A stretch of DNA of 32,423 nucleotides from Actinomycetota bacterium. Lineage in GTDB: Bacteria > Actinomycetota > Actinomycetes > S36-B12. Where the stretch lies: positions 1 to 32,423 of the forward strand of contig JAUXRN010000111.1 of NCBI GenBank assembly GCA_030681835.1, in the 5' to 3' direction. Positions 32,101 to 32,423 of the stretch are shown here, one piece after another (within the stretch, counting starts at the first letter, position 1; every line of letters begins with the position of its first letter). The position numbers and the translations under genes are program-made. The notes beneath the pieces were generated by a model. That model had not been told where the DNA came from. It did no database searches and saw nothing but the letters and a program-made list of their open reading frames with translations.

Positions 32101-32423
32101 CTATCCGCTGCCGCGGAGGTCGGGCGGGTGGTGGTGGTGGGTGCGGCCTTGTGGTGATTGCCAGGTGCAGGTGCCGTCGGCGGCGGATGTGGTGATCTGC
32201 CAGCCGGCGTGGGTCTTCAATTGGTGGTGCCGGGTGCACAGTGCGCCGAGGTTGCCTCGGTCGGTGGTGCCGTGGTCGTCCCAGGGCTGGGCGTGGTCGA
32301 CCTGGCAGCGGTCGGCGCGGCGGGCGCAGCCGGGGAACCGGCAGGCGTGGTCGCGGGCGGTGATGAAGGCGCGCAGCGGGTCGGGGATGCGGTAGCGGGT
32401 CCGGCCGGCGTCCAGGAGGTGCC
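32101..32423 (-). CDS. HNH endonuclease domain protein, DUF222/13E12 type (3' part only)
   Basis: The visible C-terminal 106 codons end at a TAG (32101-32103) and run off the window, so the start is missing. The HNH motif is clear: CRFPGCARRADRCQVDHAQP, then GNLGALCTRHHQLKTHAGW. Four cysteines (two in CRFPGC, one in CQVDH, one in LCTRHH) probably bind the structural zinc. This matches the C-terminus of the REP13E12/DUF222 family, abundant and often multi-copy in actinobacteria and not clearly assigned to one pathway. It converges with the AIM24-family gene 10 bases away. Confidence 0.9.
   Translation of the reverse strand, partial: HLLDAGRTRYRIPDPLRAFITARDHACRFPGCARRADRCQVDHAQPWDDHGTTDRGNLGALCTRHHQLKTHAGWQITTSAADGTCTWQSPQGRTHHHHPPDLRGSG

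Noticed and set aside
32092-32116. Hairpin from two CCGCGG copies between the AIM24-family and HNH genes
   Set aside because: CCGCGG is self-palindromic and short; the surrounding pairing needs a bulge.
1-32423. Mobile elements, CRISPR arrays, tRNA genes or a toxin-antitoxin pair
   Set aside because: No transposase, integrase, regularly spaced repeats, tRNA-like fold or typical toxin-antitoxin pair was seen on either strand.

Overview
The window is a gene-dense, high-GC chromosomal segment from an actinobacterium (Actinomycetota). Codons strongly prefer G or C at the third position and GTG starts are common. The gene order dapF, hflX, DinG-type helicase, lexA, LysM protein, nrdR, nrdJ is the arrangement known from Streptomyces and, in part, from Mycobacterium. 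I cannot name a genus. There is no tRNA, rRNA, CRISPR array, insertion sequence or prophage, and no gene-free stretch longer than about 230 bases.

Layout. (1) 1-993: a possible 35-codon small ORF and dapF (lysine/peptidoglycan precursor synthesis). (2) 1021-9127, minus strand: a formate locus in the order [frameshifted membrane protein] - fhs - fdhD - fdsG - fdsB - fdsA - fdsD. It encodes formate-tetrahydrofolate ligase, the FDH sulfurtransferase and a complete soluble NAD-linked molybdenum formate dehydrogenase. The last five genes are joined by 4-base stop/start overlaps. The locus sits between dapF and hflX, which are close neighbours in many relatives, so it looks like an insertion into a core block. 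(3) 9175-17638: hflX, a DinG/XPD-like helicase, lexA (divergent), a LysM membrane protein, nrdR and nrdJ (B12-dependent ribonucleotide reductase). The lexA/LysM gap holds three LexA-box-like sites, two of them directly abutting. The nrdR leader holds two NrdR-box-like sites 32 bases apart around a plausible promoter.

(4) 17683-23634: an aldehyde dehydrogenase of the succinate-semialdehyde type, an uncharacterised cysteine-containing protein with a possible tiny downstream gene, a large membrane protein joining a kinase-like domain to a flippase-like domain, and an amidase. (5) 23732-26971: a PAS-PAS-GGDEF-EAL cyclic-di-GMP protein whose GGDEF motif is degenerate, a 41-residue membrane peptide, and a cation-diffusion transporter. 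(6) 26982-29628: a rhodanese, a YbaK-type tRNA deacylase, and the cysK-cysE pair for cysteine synthesis. (7) 29660-32423: an AspT/YidE-type transporter divergent from an AIM24-family protein, then the 3' end of an HNH endonuclease of the DUF222 (13E12) type that runs off the window.

How the genes work together. The formate locus can interconvert CO2 (or bicarbonate), formate and 10-formyl-tetrahydrofolate. The LexA and NrdR sites link DNA damage and dNTP supply in the core block. CysK and CysE form the two-step serine-to-cysteine route. I found no clearly new multi-gene system. The best leads are the inserted fhs-fds module, the triple LexA-site arrangement, the kinase-flippase fusion, the degenerate GGDEF protein and several unannotated-size small ORFs.
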